Both the position numbers and the translations under genes were made by a program. DNA of 14,743 nt from Balneolales bacterium (lineage in GTDB: Bacteria > Bacteroidota > Rhodothermia > Balneolales > Natronogracilivirgulaceae): the NCBI GenBank assembly GCA_007116685.1, contig SKIC01000071.1, forward strand, positions 1-14,743, given 5' to 3'. The notes under the pieces are model-generated. The model saw only the letters and a list, made by a program, of their open reading frames with translations. It was not told the DNA's origin and did not search any database. Of this stretch, positions 6,841 to 14,421 are shown piece after piece; the stretch's first letter is position 1; each line of letters begins with the position of its first letter.

Positions 6841-6978
6841 ACCTAAAACCTAACCCCTTGCCGAAGGCCCTGTGGGGATGCCTTTGGCACATCCCTTTGG
6901 TAAAACTCTAACCTCATCTCCATATCCATTCAACGTTCAACGTTCGACCTTCAACAAATCCCTATCACCTATCACCTA
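6841..6978. repeat. Cluster of 7-bp tandem repeats
   Basis: Three different short arrays all have a 7-bp period: ACCTAAA and ACCTAAC (6841-6854); TTCAACG, TTCAACG, TTCGACC and a partial TTCAAC (6929-6955); CCTATCA twice plus CCTA (6961-6978). The shared period with different units resembles the short tandemly repeated heptamers (STRR) described in cyanobacteria. Copy number is low, between two and four. Confidence 0.65.
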
Positions 6979-6981
6979 AAC

Positions 6982-7800
6982 TCAGCCCTTAGTGCCAATT
7001 CCAATAATTCCGGTTCCGGGGCTGTCTGTTTTTTTGTAGAGGTCGAGGCGCATTAGTAGTAAGCCCGGCAGTAGTGTGATGAGATAGTAGAATGGTAAAA
7101 TAATCATTGCTTTGAAGCCAAATTTAGTTAGCCAGAGCATGGGGTGTTTTATGAGCATCACCCAGGCTGTGTGACCATATTTACCATAAGTGTAAGCTAT
7201 GTATGATGGCTTCAAACCCGCTTTTTCGAATTTTTCGGATAGTTCTTCTTTGCTGTATCCCGCGCGGGCATGTTCATCTACAAAAAACTCATCGCCTTCG
7301 GCATCGTCTTCTGCTAAATGGGATGGCGAATGCATTATGAAATAGCCACCATTAGTCATTACATCGTGCATATTTCTCATCACTTTCACATCTTCTTCGA
7401 TGTGTTCAAGAACATCCACACATAAAACCAGGTCGTATTTGGGCTCTTCCTCATAAGTAGTGAGGTCAGCTTCTGAGAATGAAATACGCCCGGCACGAAT
7501 CTTTTTGTCATAATATTTCTCACAGTCCTGCAAGTAGTCTTTTTTCACATCAACGGCTTTGATAACAGACTTTGGGAAAATTTTTAATAAATGCCGATCG
7601 TATTGCCCAAAACCGGAGCCTGCATCTAAAATATTTAGCACCGATTTATTTTTACTGATTTTCCTCAACTGTCGCCTGACATGCCAGCTACGCAAAAAGA
7701 ACATATCCAGCAAGAAGTATAAAATCGGACGAAAAACCTTCGTGTTTTTGGCGATAGCAGCTAATTTGTCTTTGGTGGGGTCGTAAGCAATTCGGCTCAT
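6982..7800 (-). CDS. Class I SAM-dependent methyltransferase with C-terminal hydrophobic segment
   Basis: A 272-residue class I (Rossmann-fold) methyltransferase. Motif I is LDAGSGFGQ (58-66), followed by the acidic post-I strand AVDVKKD (82-88), motif II-like DLVLCVDVLEHIEED (123-137) and GGYFIMHSPS (151-160), where the loop often contacts substrate. Residues about 229-250 (FKAMIILPFYYLITLLPGLLLM) are strongly hydrophobic and could be a membrane anchor or re-entrant helix, and the tail is short and glycine-rich. The ATG at 7800 lies 6 bp after the stop of the upstream GT2, so the two form an operon. With a polyprenyl-phosphate glycosyltransferase as partner, a membrane-bound lipid, sugar-lipid or polyprenyl substrate is likely, but this is inference. 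Methyltransferase class is secure; substrate is unknown. Confidence 0.85.
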   Translation of the reverse strand: MSRIAYDPTKDKLAAIAKNTKVFRPILYFLLDMFFLRSWHVRRQLRKISKNKSVLNILDAGSGFGQYDRHLLKIFPKSVIKAVDVKKDYLQDCEKYYDKKIRAGRISFSEADLTTYEEEPKYDLVLCVDVLEHIEEDVKVMRNMHDVMTNGGYFIMHSPSHLAEDDAEGDEFFVDEHARAGYSKEELSEKFEKAGLKPSYIAYTYGKYGHTAWVMLIKHPMLWLTKFGFKAMIILPFYYLITLLPGLLLMRLDLYKKTDSPGTGIIGIGTKG

Positions 7801-7806
7801 AAGTAA

Positions 7807-8766
7807 TCAGGAGATGATATCTTTTATATTTATATCTGCTTCGTTATTGTCGATTCGGTTCTTATTCACCAATTCCCCCAAAAATCCAATCGAGAAAAAT
7901 TGTACTCCGAGTACCATCAAAAGAATACCAAACAATAGTAATGGCCGGTCGGATAAATATTGCTCATAGAAAATCCGCATCACTACAAGATAAGCCGTAA
8001 TTAAAGTACCGGCGCCCAAAAACAATGTGCCGGCAGTACCGAAAAAGTGCATCGGTCTACGCATGTAGTGAAATAAGAAAAGCAAGGTCATCAAATCCAG
8101 AAAACCTTTTATAAATCGTGAAAAGCCAAATTTTGAGGTTCCGTATTTCCTGGCTCTGTGTTCCACAACCTTCTCGCCTATGTTTGCATATCCCTGCTGA
8201 TAAGCTACGTAAGGAATATAGCGATGCAATTCGCCATAGAGTTTTATATCCCGAATTACTTCTTTCCGATATGCTTTTAAGCCACAATTAAAATCGTTGA
8301 GTTTTATGCCAGTGGCTTTTCTGGTCACAAAATTGAAAAATAGGGACGGCAAAGTTTTGCTGATGGGGTCATGTCGCTTCTGTTTCCAGCCGCTCACCAA
8401 ATCCAATCCATCTTTAAGCATATCAACCATGGGTAAAATTTCGGTCGGATTGTCTTGTAGGTCAGCATCCATGGTTACGATATAAGCGCCTTCGGCACGT
8501 TCAAAGCCTTTTTGCAAAGCCTGGGATTTCCCGTAATTCCGTCTGAATCGTATCCCCTTTACCAAGCTGCCATGATTTTCACGCATGGATTGGATAATCT
8601 CCCAAGACTTATCCGTTGATCCGTCATCCACAAAAATCACTTCAAAAGTGGTGTTTTTCTCCAATTCTTGTTGAATTTGGAGGAACAGCTCTCCTATGGA
8701 TTCATCCTCATTATAGAGAGGGACAACAATACTGATTTCCGGATCTGTAATATTTGGTGAAGGCAA
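7807..8766 (-). CDS. Polyprenyl-phosphate-type GT2 glycosyltransferase (GtrB/DPM1-like)
   Basis: A 319-residue membrane GT2 that probably moves a sugar from a nucleotide donor to a polyprenyl phosphate such as undecaprenyl phosphate. The catalytic domain shows ISIVVPLYNEDESI (11-24), VIFVDDGSTDKS (43-54), RNYGKSQALQKGF (76-88) and the DxD TMDADLQDNP (98-107). The motif RARKYGTSKFGF (204-215) is the acceptor-loop sequence of DPM1/GtrB enzymes. Two C-terminal membrane helices follow (about 240-264 and 273-298). The start is TTG at 8766: an in-frame TAA lies 12 bp upstream, no ATG or GTG is in between, and the family motif begins at residue 11. It is the first gene of an operon with the methyltransferase and is divergent from merR over 80 bp. 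Family is secure; sugar is unknown. Confidence 0.92.
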   Translation of the reverse strand: MPSPNITDPEISIVVPLYNEDESIGELFLQIQQELEKNTTFEVIFVDDGSTDKSWEIIQSMRENHGSLVKGIRFRRNYGKSQALQKGFERAEGAYIVTMDADLQDNPTEILPMVDMLKDGLDLVSGWKQKRHDPISKTLPSLFFNFVTRKATGIKLNDFNCGLKAYRKEVIRDIKLYGELHRYIPYVAYQQGYANIGEKVVEHRARKYGTSKFGFSRFIKGFLDLMTLLFLFHYMRRPMHFFGTAGTLFLGAGTLITAYLVVMRIFYEQYLSDRPLLLFGILLMVLGVQFFSIGFLGELVNKNRIDNNEADINIKDIIS

Positions 8767-8846
8767 TGTTCTTTTTGCTTAATTCTCTTATACTGTTTAT
8801 CAATTAGCAGTCATAAATTACATTATTTGCGTAAGTAAAGATAGTT

Positions 8847-9173
8847 ATGAAAAAGTTGTACTACAGCATTGGTGAATTGTCAAAATTGACAGACGTAGAG
8901 GCGCACGTTCTGAGATATTGGGAAACCGTTTTTGACAGTCTGAATCCTCAAAAAAACCGGGCGGGTAAGCGTATCTACACTGAGAAAGATATTGAAACAG
9001 TTTTACAGCTCAGAGAATTAATTATTGAGAAAAAATACAGTACCGCCGGAGCAAAAAAGGCTCTCCGCATGCAGAATAAAGAGCAAAACGATTCAGAAAA
9101 AATTCCGGTTGCAGTTGAAAAAGATCTCAGGCAGACCAAGCGTTTACTTGAAGAAATTCTCACGCAATTATAG
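8847..9173 (+). CDS. Small MerR-family transcriptional regulator
   Basis: A 108-residue DNA-binding protein with the MerR winged helix-turn-helix: YYSIGELSKLTDVEAHVLRYWE (residues 5-26) and the wing segment NRAGKRIYTEKDIETVLQL (37-55). The C-terminal part (about 60-108) is short and helical, enough for a dimerisation coiled coil but with no room for a ligand-binding domain. MerR proteins normally activate or repress by twisting promoters with a 19-bp spacer. It is followed after 15 bp by the MBL hydrolase gene, so the two are probably co-transcribed. A dyad that fits a MerR promoter lies in front of the next gene (10088-10118). The signal it responds to cannot be inferred. The ATG at 8847 has no Shine-Dalgarno; no clear promoter was seen in the 80-bp divergent spacer. 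Confidence 0.9.
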   Translation: MKKLYYSIGELSKLTDVEAHVLRYWETVFDSLNPQKNRAGKRIYTEKDIETVLQLRELIIEKKYSTAGAKKALRMQNKEQNDSEKIPVAVEKDLRQTKRLLEEILTQL

Positions 9174-9188
9174 CATTATTTTTTACCT

Positions 9189-10076
9189 ATGAGTTTGGAT
9201 TTAAGCAGCGTCACTTTAGGTGACTTTGAACTTTATACTATTGAAAACGGACGATTTAAATTAGATGGCGGTGCCATGTTTGGTGTGGTTCCGAAATCTC
9301 TGTGGGAACGTAAAATTCCGGCAGATGAAAATAATTGCATCCACATGGCTCTCAAGAGTCTGCTCATCCGTTCCAGAAAAACCGGACGTCTATATATTGT
9401 GGATCTTGGAATAGGCGACAAATTCAACGATAAAATGTCTGAGATTTACGGTATACAGTTTGAAAAAGGTGATTTGGATACTTCATTAGCCCATCACGGT
9501 TTCTCTCGATCAGACATTACTGACATTATTTTTACTCATTTACATTTCGACCATTGTGGGGAAATTTCCTCTTTTAATGAAGAAGGAAAAGCTGTTATCA
9601 ATTTTCCTGATGCAGAACTTTGGATAACAAAGCAACAATGGGAAACGGCTAATAATCCAAATGCACGCGAAAAAGCCAGTTTTTTACCCGAAAACCTGGA
9701 ACCGATTGACAGTTCAAGAAACCTGAACTTGATTGAAGAAGGCTACGAGTTTGAACCCGGACTCACTAATATTGTGGTAAGTGGCCACACCTTGGGTCAG
9801 CAGCTTCCGGTTATTAAAGCTGCGGGTCAAACAATCGTTTTTGCTGCAGACCTGTACCCTACTTATGCGCACATTCCTATCCCATGGGTAATGGGATACG
9901 ATATGTACCCTGCTACCACCCTATTGGAAAAAGAAGAAATAGCGCAAAAAGCTATTGATGGGAATTGGTATTTCTATTTACAGCACGATGCCGAGCATGA
10001 GCTTGTTACCATGAAAGAACACAAAGGCAAACCTACTATGGGTGAGTCGCTCAGATTATTTGACCTTGAAGATTAA
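9189..10076 (+). CDS. MBL-fold metallo-hydrolase, lactonase-like
   Basis: A 295-residue metallo-beta-lactamase-fold hydrolase, without signal peptide and so cytoplasmic. The metal site is complete: THLHFDHCG (116-124) supplies H117, H119, D121 and H122; SGH (198-200) gives H200; AADLYPT (219-225) gives the bridging D221; and LQHD (264-267) gives H266. The overall arrangement, including the position of the second aspartate and the QHD near the end, resembles the quorum-quenching N-acyl-homoserine-lactonase branch of the superfamily. Similar proteins often hydrolyse other lactones or esters, so the substrate is not proven. It follows merR after 15 bp and is followed, after an 85-bp gap holding a dyad, by the coiled-coil gene. 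The ATG at 9189 lacks a clear Shine-Dalgarno. Fold and metal ligands are secure; lactonase activity is inferred. Confidence 0.85.
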   Translation: MSLDLSSVTLGDFELYTIENGRFKLDGGAMFGVVPKSLWERKIPADENNCIHMALKSLLIRSRKTGRLYIVDLGIGDKFNDKMSEIYGIQFEKGDLDTSLAHHGFSRSDITDIIFTHLHFDHCGEISSFNEEGKAVINFPDAELWITKQQWETANNPNAREKASFLPENLEPIDSSRNLNLIEEGYEFEPGLTNIVVSGHTLGQQLPVIKAAGQTIVFAADLYPTYAHIPIPWVMGYDMYPATTLLEKEEIAQKAIDGNWYFYLQHDAEHELVTMKEHKGKPTMGESLRLFDLED

Positions 10077-10087
10077 CCGGCTCTATT

Positions 10088-10118
10088 TTCAGATTCTTAC
10101 AATAAGTAAGAATACTAT
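10088..10118 (+). promoter_or_regulatory. Candidate MerR-type promoter with 8-bp dyad
   Basis: ATTCTTAC (10093-10100) and GTAAGAAT (10106-10113) form a perfect inverted repeat around AATAA. It sits almost exactly between TTCAGA (10088-10093, 4 of 6 to the -35) and TACTAT (10113-10118, 4 of 6 to the -10), which are 19 bp apart. A long 19-bp spacer filled by a dyad is typical of MerR-controlled promoters, and a merR gene lies two genes upstream. The hexamers are weak and no T run follows, so a poor terminator or chance hairpin remain alternatives. Confidence 0.35.
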
Positions 10119-10161
10119 CGTTATTACACTCTAACATCTTTTTCTACCCACAAAGTTTATT

Positions 10162-13100
10162 GTGAATTCATCCTCGAACAAACTTATCGAAACCTACAGA
10201 ACACTCATTCATGAGGCGCATCGAAAAGTATCTAAGCGCGCCACACTTATTCCTGTTCTGGCTGTAGTTGCCTTTTTGATTGGCTCGTGGGGGATTTTCT
10301 CACTGATTGAACATCGCTTTTTTCTGGAGCCTCTCGCAAAAATCATTCTTTGGGCTATTCTTATCGGAGGTTCGGCTGGAATTTTTATTCAACTCAGGCA
10401 GAAATTACAGACCGGTAGTAGCTCAGATTTTTACAAAGCGTTTTGTAATGATCAAAACCTCAAATCTTTGCGTGATGCTCTCGATTTGTACGAAAACCCA
10501 AGAAATCAGACTACTGCTTTTACAGAAAAAGCAATCGCTCAAAACCTATCCCACCTGGATGAAAAAAAGGTTTCGGGTTCTTTATCCTCCTACCTGCAAA
10601 AGCACTCTACTACCGATTGGCTAAAACTAAGTTCAGGCAGTTTTTTGGGTGGATTGCTGATTTTCCTGGTTTCATTATTTGCTACCGATGGCAGTTCACA
10701 AAGACTTCTCGCTTTTTGGCAAGATTTTGATCGCCCAAATCCATTTACGTATACCATCACGCCCGGCAACGAGACGAAAGAACAAGGCGCCACTTTTCGA
10801 GTAGAAGTACAATTTGAAGGCTCACAAATGCCTGGTCAGGTTAGTCTTGCTTTAAAAACCGATATTGAATCGGATTACAGAACCCGAAGAATGCGACTCT
10901 CCGATGATAATACCTGGGTTTCCGATGGCATAGAATTGTTCAACAATCTCACCTACTACTTGCACATGGATGAGTTTCGCACGCCATCTTATGACATACA
11001 AGTGCAATTGATTCCAAGGTTTCAGGAATTACTCGTGGAAGTCTCTCCTCCGGAATACACGAGATTAGAGTCTACTACCTCCACATATCCTTTCAGCAGA
11101 ATTGAAGCGTATAAGGGTTCCGAAATCACCATAAAAGGAACAGTGAATAAAAAACTTGATGATGTAATAGCCATTCGACATCGCTCTGATGATAGTTTAA
11201 CATTTAATCAATCTGACCGCATTTGGGAAACTTCATTCACGGTTATGCAAGCAGATTCGCTCACCTTTACTCTCCTTGATAATTACAGCCTGCTAAATCG
11301 AAATCCCTTTACATTCCGAATTGCTACACTGGAAGATCACGTTCCATTCGTCAGGATTTTGCAACCCGAGCGTGAAATGAGTGGGATGAATATCGATTCT
11401 GTTCAAATCACATACGATCTTGAAGATGATTTTGGATTTACTTCTGTCCGCCTACGCTACGAACTTCTAAAAGCCTTCACAGAAACGCCACAAACCGGCA
11501 CTATAAATTTACGCACGCCTCGCGAAAGAACCGGAATTTTCAGATATACCTGGTATTTGAGACCACTCAACTTATCCTCTATGGATGAACTTACCTATTG
11601 GATTGAAGCCACAGATAATGATGCTGTAAGTGGATTCAAAACCGGTACCTCCGAGCGACAAATTATCAGAATACAATCTTTGGCTGATTATCTGTTTGAG
11701 CAGGATGAACGAGAGCAGGAAATTGCCCGAAATATGGATGATGCTCAGGACCGTATGGCCAGAATGCAGGAAACATATGAGCGATTGAGAAATCAAGTGC
11801 GAGATACTCCAAATGAGAGATGGGAGCAATCTCAGACCATTGAAGATATAGAAGAGCAGCGAAGTGACCTCGAAGAACAAGTTCAAAAGCTTCAGGAACA
11901 ATTCGAAGAATTACAGCGCGAAATGGAGCAAGATTCCGGTCTTTCTGAAGAGACTATGGAGCGTTACAAAGAACTTCAGCGATTGATGGAAGAAATTGAT
12001 GACCCCGACATTATGCGTATGCTGGAAGAAATGCGGGAAAATCTCGAGAATATGTCTCAACAACAATTACGTGAAGCGCTCGACAATCTTGAGTTCAACG
12101 AAGAACGATATCGTGAAAGACTGGAGCGTACTGTTGAGCTTTTCAAGCAGTTGAAATTGAACAGTGATTTGGATAAAGCCTCTCGCCTGCTTGATGAACT
12201 TGAGAAGCGTGAGGAAATGCTTCAGAATGCTGAATCTTATGGGGAACAAGAAATTGAGCAGCAAAAGCAAATCCAACAGGAACTTGAAGACCTTGCAAAA
12301 AAACTAGACGAATTACCTGAAAATAGTCCGCGGCGGCAGCAAGAGCGAATGGAGGAATTGAATCAACAACTTCAGGATATGATTCAGGATGCGCAATCCG
12401 AAATTGGCGATAACATTGAGCAAATGGAGCAAGGTGGCCAAAACGAGCAAATCCAACAGCAGCAACAGCAGATTCGGGAGAAAATGCAGGAAATGTCGAG
12501 CATGATTCAGGCATCCCGAGAGCAAATGAATCAGGATCAGGTAACAGTTAATATTTTGGCTCTAAAAAATATTCTGCAGTCTGTAATTCAGTTATCAGAA
12601 GAACAGGAAGATATTTTGATTCAAACCTCAGGTTTACGTGATCAAAGTGCTGCATTTGTTGATTTAGCAAGACGCCAGCGCAATATCTATGTCAATTTTG
12701 GTGCCGTGATAGATACACTCAATCAGGTTTCCAGAGAAATACCTCAGTTTACAAGCAGAATTCTCACCCGTCAGGCTGAAGTTGAACGCCAAATGGACAG
12801 AGGCGTAAATAACATGCGCGAAAGACAGCGAAACAACTCCACGGTAGCAGCCAGATTCTCAATGGCAGGCTTGAATGAAATAGGAACAATGTTAGCCGAT
12901 TTAATCGATCAATTACAGCAGCAACAAGGTGGAGACGGAAGCTGCGGTGGAATGTCAGCTCAGCAAATGATGCAACAAATGCAGGATATGAGTGGGCAGC
13001 AGCAGCAATTAAATCAGCAGATTCAAGACATGATTAACGATATGGCCGGCGAACGCTTGACCCAGGATAATATTGAACGACTTGACCAATTGGCGCGGCA

Positions 13101-13533
13101 ACAAAATCAAATCCGGGAGCAACTCAGAAACATTCAACGTAGCGGAGCCTTTGAATCCGGAGATAGTGTACTGAGTGAATTAGAAAGATTGGCAGAAGAA
13201 ATGGAAGACGCCATCAATGATTTGCGTGGTGGCGCAACAGATCCATTAATGGTTCGGCGTCAACAAAATATACTATCACGTATGTTGGAAGCAGAAAAAA
13301 GCCTGCAAGAACGTGAAGAGGAAGATGATCGCCGGGAAGGAACTACACCGGATGATTTTGATATCTCAAGAGCACCGGAATTAACGATGGAAGAACTTGA
13401 GCAGCGGATTCGAAGCGGCCTTCAAGATCCTAATCAAACAAGATTTACGGAAGATTATCAGCGTTTAATTGAGCGCTATTTCGAATTACTGAGAGAGATG
13501 AACCGTACAGTAGAAGAAAGCGAAAGCAGATAA
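10162..13533 (+). CDS. Large membrane-anchored coiled-coil protein, DUF4175-like
   Basis: A 1123-residue protein that I place, from memory, with the DUF4175 family common in Bacteroidota. N-terminal membrane helices are at about 28-49, 60-78 and 158-174. A beta-rich region follows (about 190-505), holding repeats of the TYTITPGNETKEQGA and VEVSPPEYTR type that resemble Ig- or carboxypeptidase-like domains and is probably periplasmic. From about 510 to the end the protein is a long, Glu- and Gln-rich helical coiled coil, with a run of six Gln near 757 and a Gly-Cys patch (GDGSCGGMS, Cys928). The start is GTG at 10162: an in-frame TAA lies at 10132-10134 and no ATG is in between. It is 85 bp downstream of the MBL gene. 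No terminator was seen after it; only a weak AAATCT/AGATTT hairpin lies at 13565-13582. Function is not known; an envelope-spanning scaffold is a guess. Confidence 0.8.
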   Translation: MNSSSNKLIETYRTLIHEAHRKVSKRATLIPVLAVVAFLIGSWGIFSLIEHRFFLEPLAKIILWAILIGGSAGIFIQLRQKLQTGSSSDFYKAFCNDQNLKSLRDALDLYENPRNQTTAFTEKAIAQNLSHLDEKKVSGSLSSYLQKHSTTDWLKLSSGSFLGGLLIFLVSLFATDGSSQRLLAFWQDFDRPNPFTYTITPGNETKEQGATFRVEVQFEGSQMPGQVSLALKTDIESDYRTRRMRLSDDNTWVSDGIELFNNLTYYLHMDEFRTPSYDIQVQLIPRFQELLVEVSPPEYTRLESTTSTYPFSRIEAYKGSEITIKGTVNKKLDDVIAIRHRSDDSLTFNQSDRIWETSFTVMQADSLTFTLLDNYSLLNRNPFTFRIATLEDHVPFVRILQPEREMSGMNIDSVQITYDLEDDFGFTSVRLRYELLKAFTETPQTGTINLRTPRERTGIFRYTWYLRPLNLSSMDELTYWIEATDNDAVSGFKTGTSERQIIRIQSLADYLFEQDEREQEIARNMDDAQDRMARMQETYERLRNQVRDTPNERWEQSQTIEDIEEQRSDLEEQVQKLQEQFEELQREMEQDSGLSEETMERYKELQRLMEEIDDPDIMRMLEEMRENLENMSQQQLREALDNLEFNEERYRERLERTVELFKQLKLNSDLDKASRLLDELEKREEMLQNAESYGEQEIEQQKQIQQELEDLAKKLDELPENSPRRQQERMEELNQQLQDMIQDAQSEIGDNIEQMEQGGQNEQIQQQQQQIREKMQEMSSMIQASREQMNQDQVTVNILALKNILQSVIQLSEEQEDILIQTSGLRDQSAAFVDLARRQRNIYVNFGAVIDTLNQVSREIPQFTSRILTRQAEVERQMDRGVNNMRERQRNNSTVAARFSMAGLNEIGTMLADLIDQLQQQQGGDGSCGGMSAQQMMQQMQDMSGQQQQLNQQIQDMINDMAGERLTQDNIERLDQLARQQNQIREQLRNIQRSGAFESGDSVLSELERLAEEMEDAINDLRGGATDPLMVRRQQNILSRMLEAEKSLQEREEEDDRREGTTPDDFDISRAPELTMEELEQRIRSGLQDPNQTRFTEDYQRLIERYFELLREMNRTVEESESR

Positions 13534-13627
13534 AACTTTAGCTTTAAAATTGACTTGGGATTCAAAATCTTGATTTAGATTTATCGATTTTAGAAACCCG
13601 TTCTCTTATCTATTTATTTGCAGCTGA

Positions 13628-13927
13628 TTACCCAATCATGTCTGAATCTTCTGATAACATTTGTCTGGTATGCCAGATCGTCAACATATCAAGTTGATTA
13701 GTTTTCAACTCATAAACCAGTCGATAATTTCCATGGATAATTTCTCTGATTTCAGGTCGTCTGAATTCAGGCACAATCCTACCCGCCTCAGGTTGCTCAG
13801 ATAATTTTTGGCACTGCTCAAACACTCCTTGCGCCCATTTTATTGCAGCTGGAACATTATCAATGGCAATGTAATCAATGCTCTCTTCTACACGACCAAG
13901 AAATTGACCCGTAAAAATTATTTCCAT
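13628..13927 (-). CDS. ParE/RelE-superfamily toxin
   Basis: A 99-residue protein of the ParE/RelE fold. Visible features are the N-terminal helix segment EESIDYIAIDNVPAAIKWAQG (about 14-34), the mid motif LSEQPEAGRIVPEFRRPEIRE (about 42-62) and the C-terminal strands HGNYRLVYEL (65-74) and LDMLTIWHTRQML (78-90), all in the order expected of the ParE branch. ParE toxins inhibit DNA gyrase, while the related RelE toxins cut mRNA at the ribosome; sequence alone does not decide, although the WHTRQML ending fits ParE. It overlaps the antitoxin gene by 10 bp (13918-13927), which couples translation. It is convergent with the coiled-coil gene. The module is complete and apparently intact. It may stabilise this accessory region. 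Confidence 0.88.
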   Translation of the reverse strand: MEIIFTGQFLGRVEESIDYIAIDNVPAAIKWAQGVFEQCQKLSEQPEAGRIVPEFRRPEIREIIHGNYRLVYELKTNQLDMLTIWHTRQMLSEDSDMIG

Positions 13928-14202
13928 TTAGAGAGGTGCTTCTCGATTCTTTCTTTGGCTTCTGTCATCGTATACGTTTTGCCTTGATCTACTTGTTGTT
14001 TGGCTTCAAGTAAGTCTTCAAGCATCTCCATTTTTTTTGTAAAACGCTCAAACTCAGTTACATCCATTAAAACAGCAGCACTTTTACCATGCTGAGTAAG
14101 AATAATTGGTTGCTTATCCTTTTTTAGGCGTTTAACAAAGTCCGCCGATTTTTTGCGAAACTCAGAAAGAGGTTCTATGTCTTTAGAAATTGAAATATCC
14201 AT
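13918..14202 (-). CDS. Phd/YefM-type antitoxin
   Basis: A 94-residue antitoxin with the Phd/YefM layout: an N-terminal DNA-binding domain (MDISISKDIEPLSEFRKKSA at the start, then QPIILTQHGKSAAVLMDVTEFERF, 36-59) and a helical, charged C-terminal tail (about 60-94) expected to wrap the toxin. It would bind the ParE-like toxin and its own promoter, repressing the operon. It is the first gene of the pair, and its end overlaps the toxin start, the usual order for Phd/ParE loci. A promoter-like pair of boxes with a tandem 7-bp repeat lies just upstream (14236-14264). There is no Shine-Dalgarno at the ATG. Assignment is well supported by motifs and by the neighbour. Confidence 0.9.
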   Translation of the reverse strand: MDISISKDIEPLSEFRKKSADFVKRLKKDKQPIILTQHGKSAAVLMDVTEFERFTKKMEMLEDLLEAKQQVDQGKTYTMTEAKERIEKHLSKWK

Positions 14203-14421
14203 ATAAGTACTTTAAAAGACTTTTTGTGTATTTATAACATACCGAATCAGATATCAGATCTCAACGATTAGTTTTTCATGACTTAGAATTTCATCTCTTA
14301 CCGAATTGAATTTTCTTATTTACCCTTATTTCCTATTTTTGGCGCTTCTGTAACCCTAATTGTAGGAGTTGAGGTGTGTAGCCAAACCTGCGGAGATAAA
14401 GTAGCAGATTAAAAACCAGCA
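14203..14421. other. Spacer between two toxin-antitoxin loci
   Basis: The 219 bp between the HepT gene and the antitoxin gene has no credible reading frame. Its left part holds the candidate Phd promoter. The rest (about 14265-14421) is AT-rich and then turns to a GT-richer stretch (14342-14400, with TGTAGGAGTTGAGGTGTGTAG) whose origin I cannot name. No strong terminator was seen after the HepT gene. Confidence 0.6.
14236..14264 (-). promoter_or_regulatory. Candidate promoter/operator of the Phd/ParE pair
   Basis: On the minus strand, TTGAGA (14264-14259, 5 of 6 to the -35) and TATGTT (14241-14236, 4 of 6 to the -10) are separated by 17 bp. The predicted start is about 27 nt before the antitoxin ATG. 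The spacer contains a tandem direct repeat, ATCAGAT twice (14246-14259 on the plus strand), which could be the antitoxin's binding site. This is a pattern match only. Confidence 0.45.

Larger units (their letters stand above)
6559..6981. other. Gene-free, repeat-filled spacer between convergent genes
   Basis: This stretch of 423 bp has no credible coding region on either strand. From left to right it holds a palindrome-rich element (6588-6740), an 11-bp inverted repeat (6745-6787), small hairpins such as CCTTGCCGAAGG (6856-6867) and TGCCTTTGGCA (6879-6889), and several 7-bp tandem repeats (6841-6978). It lies between two converging transcription units, where inserted repeats do least harm. 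No RNA gene was recognised. Confidence 0.8.

Noticed and set aside
6841..6978. Possible CRISPR array in the repeat-filled spacer
   Set aside because: Units are 7 bp and directly tandem, with no 23-47-bp repeats and no regular spacers; no cas genes are visible.
11572..12525. Long minus-strand frames opposite the coiled-coil gene
   Set aside because: They mirror the Gln/Glu-rich coding strand (giving Leu/Phe-rich translations), have no family motifs and overlap each other.
13565..13582. AAATCT/AGATTT hairpin as terminator of the coiled-coil gene
   Set aside because: The stem is 6 A/T-rich pairs without a following T run; too weak to call.
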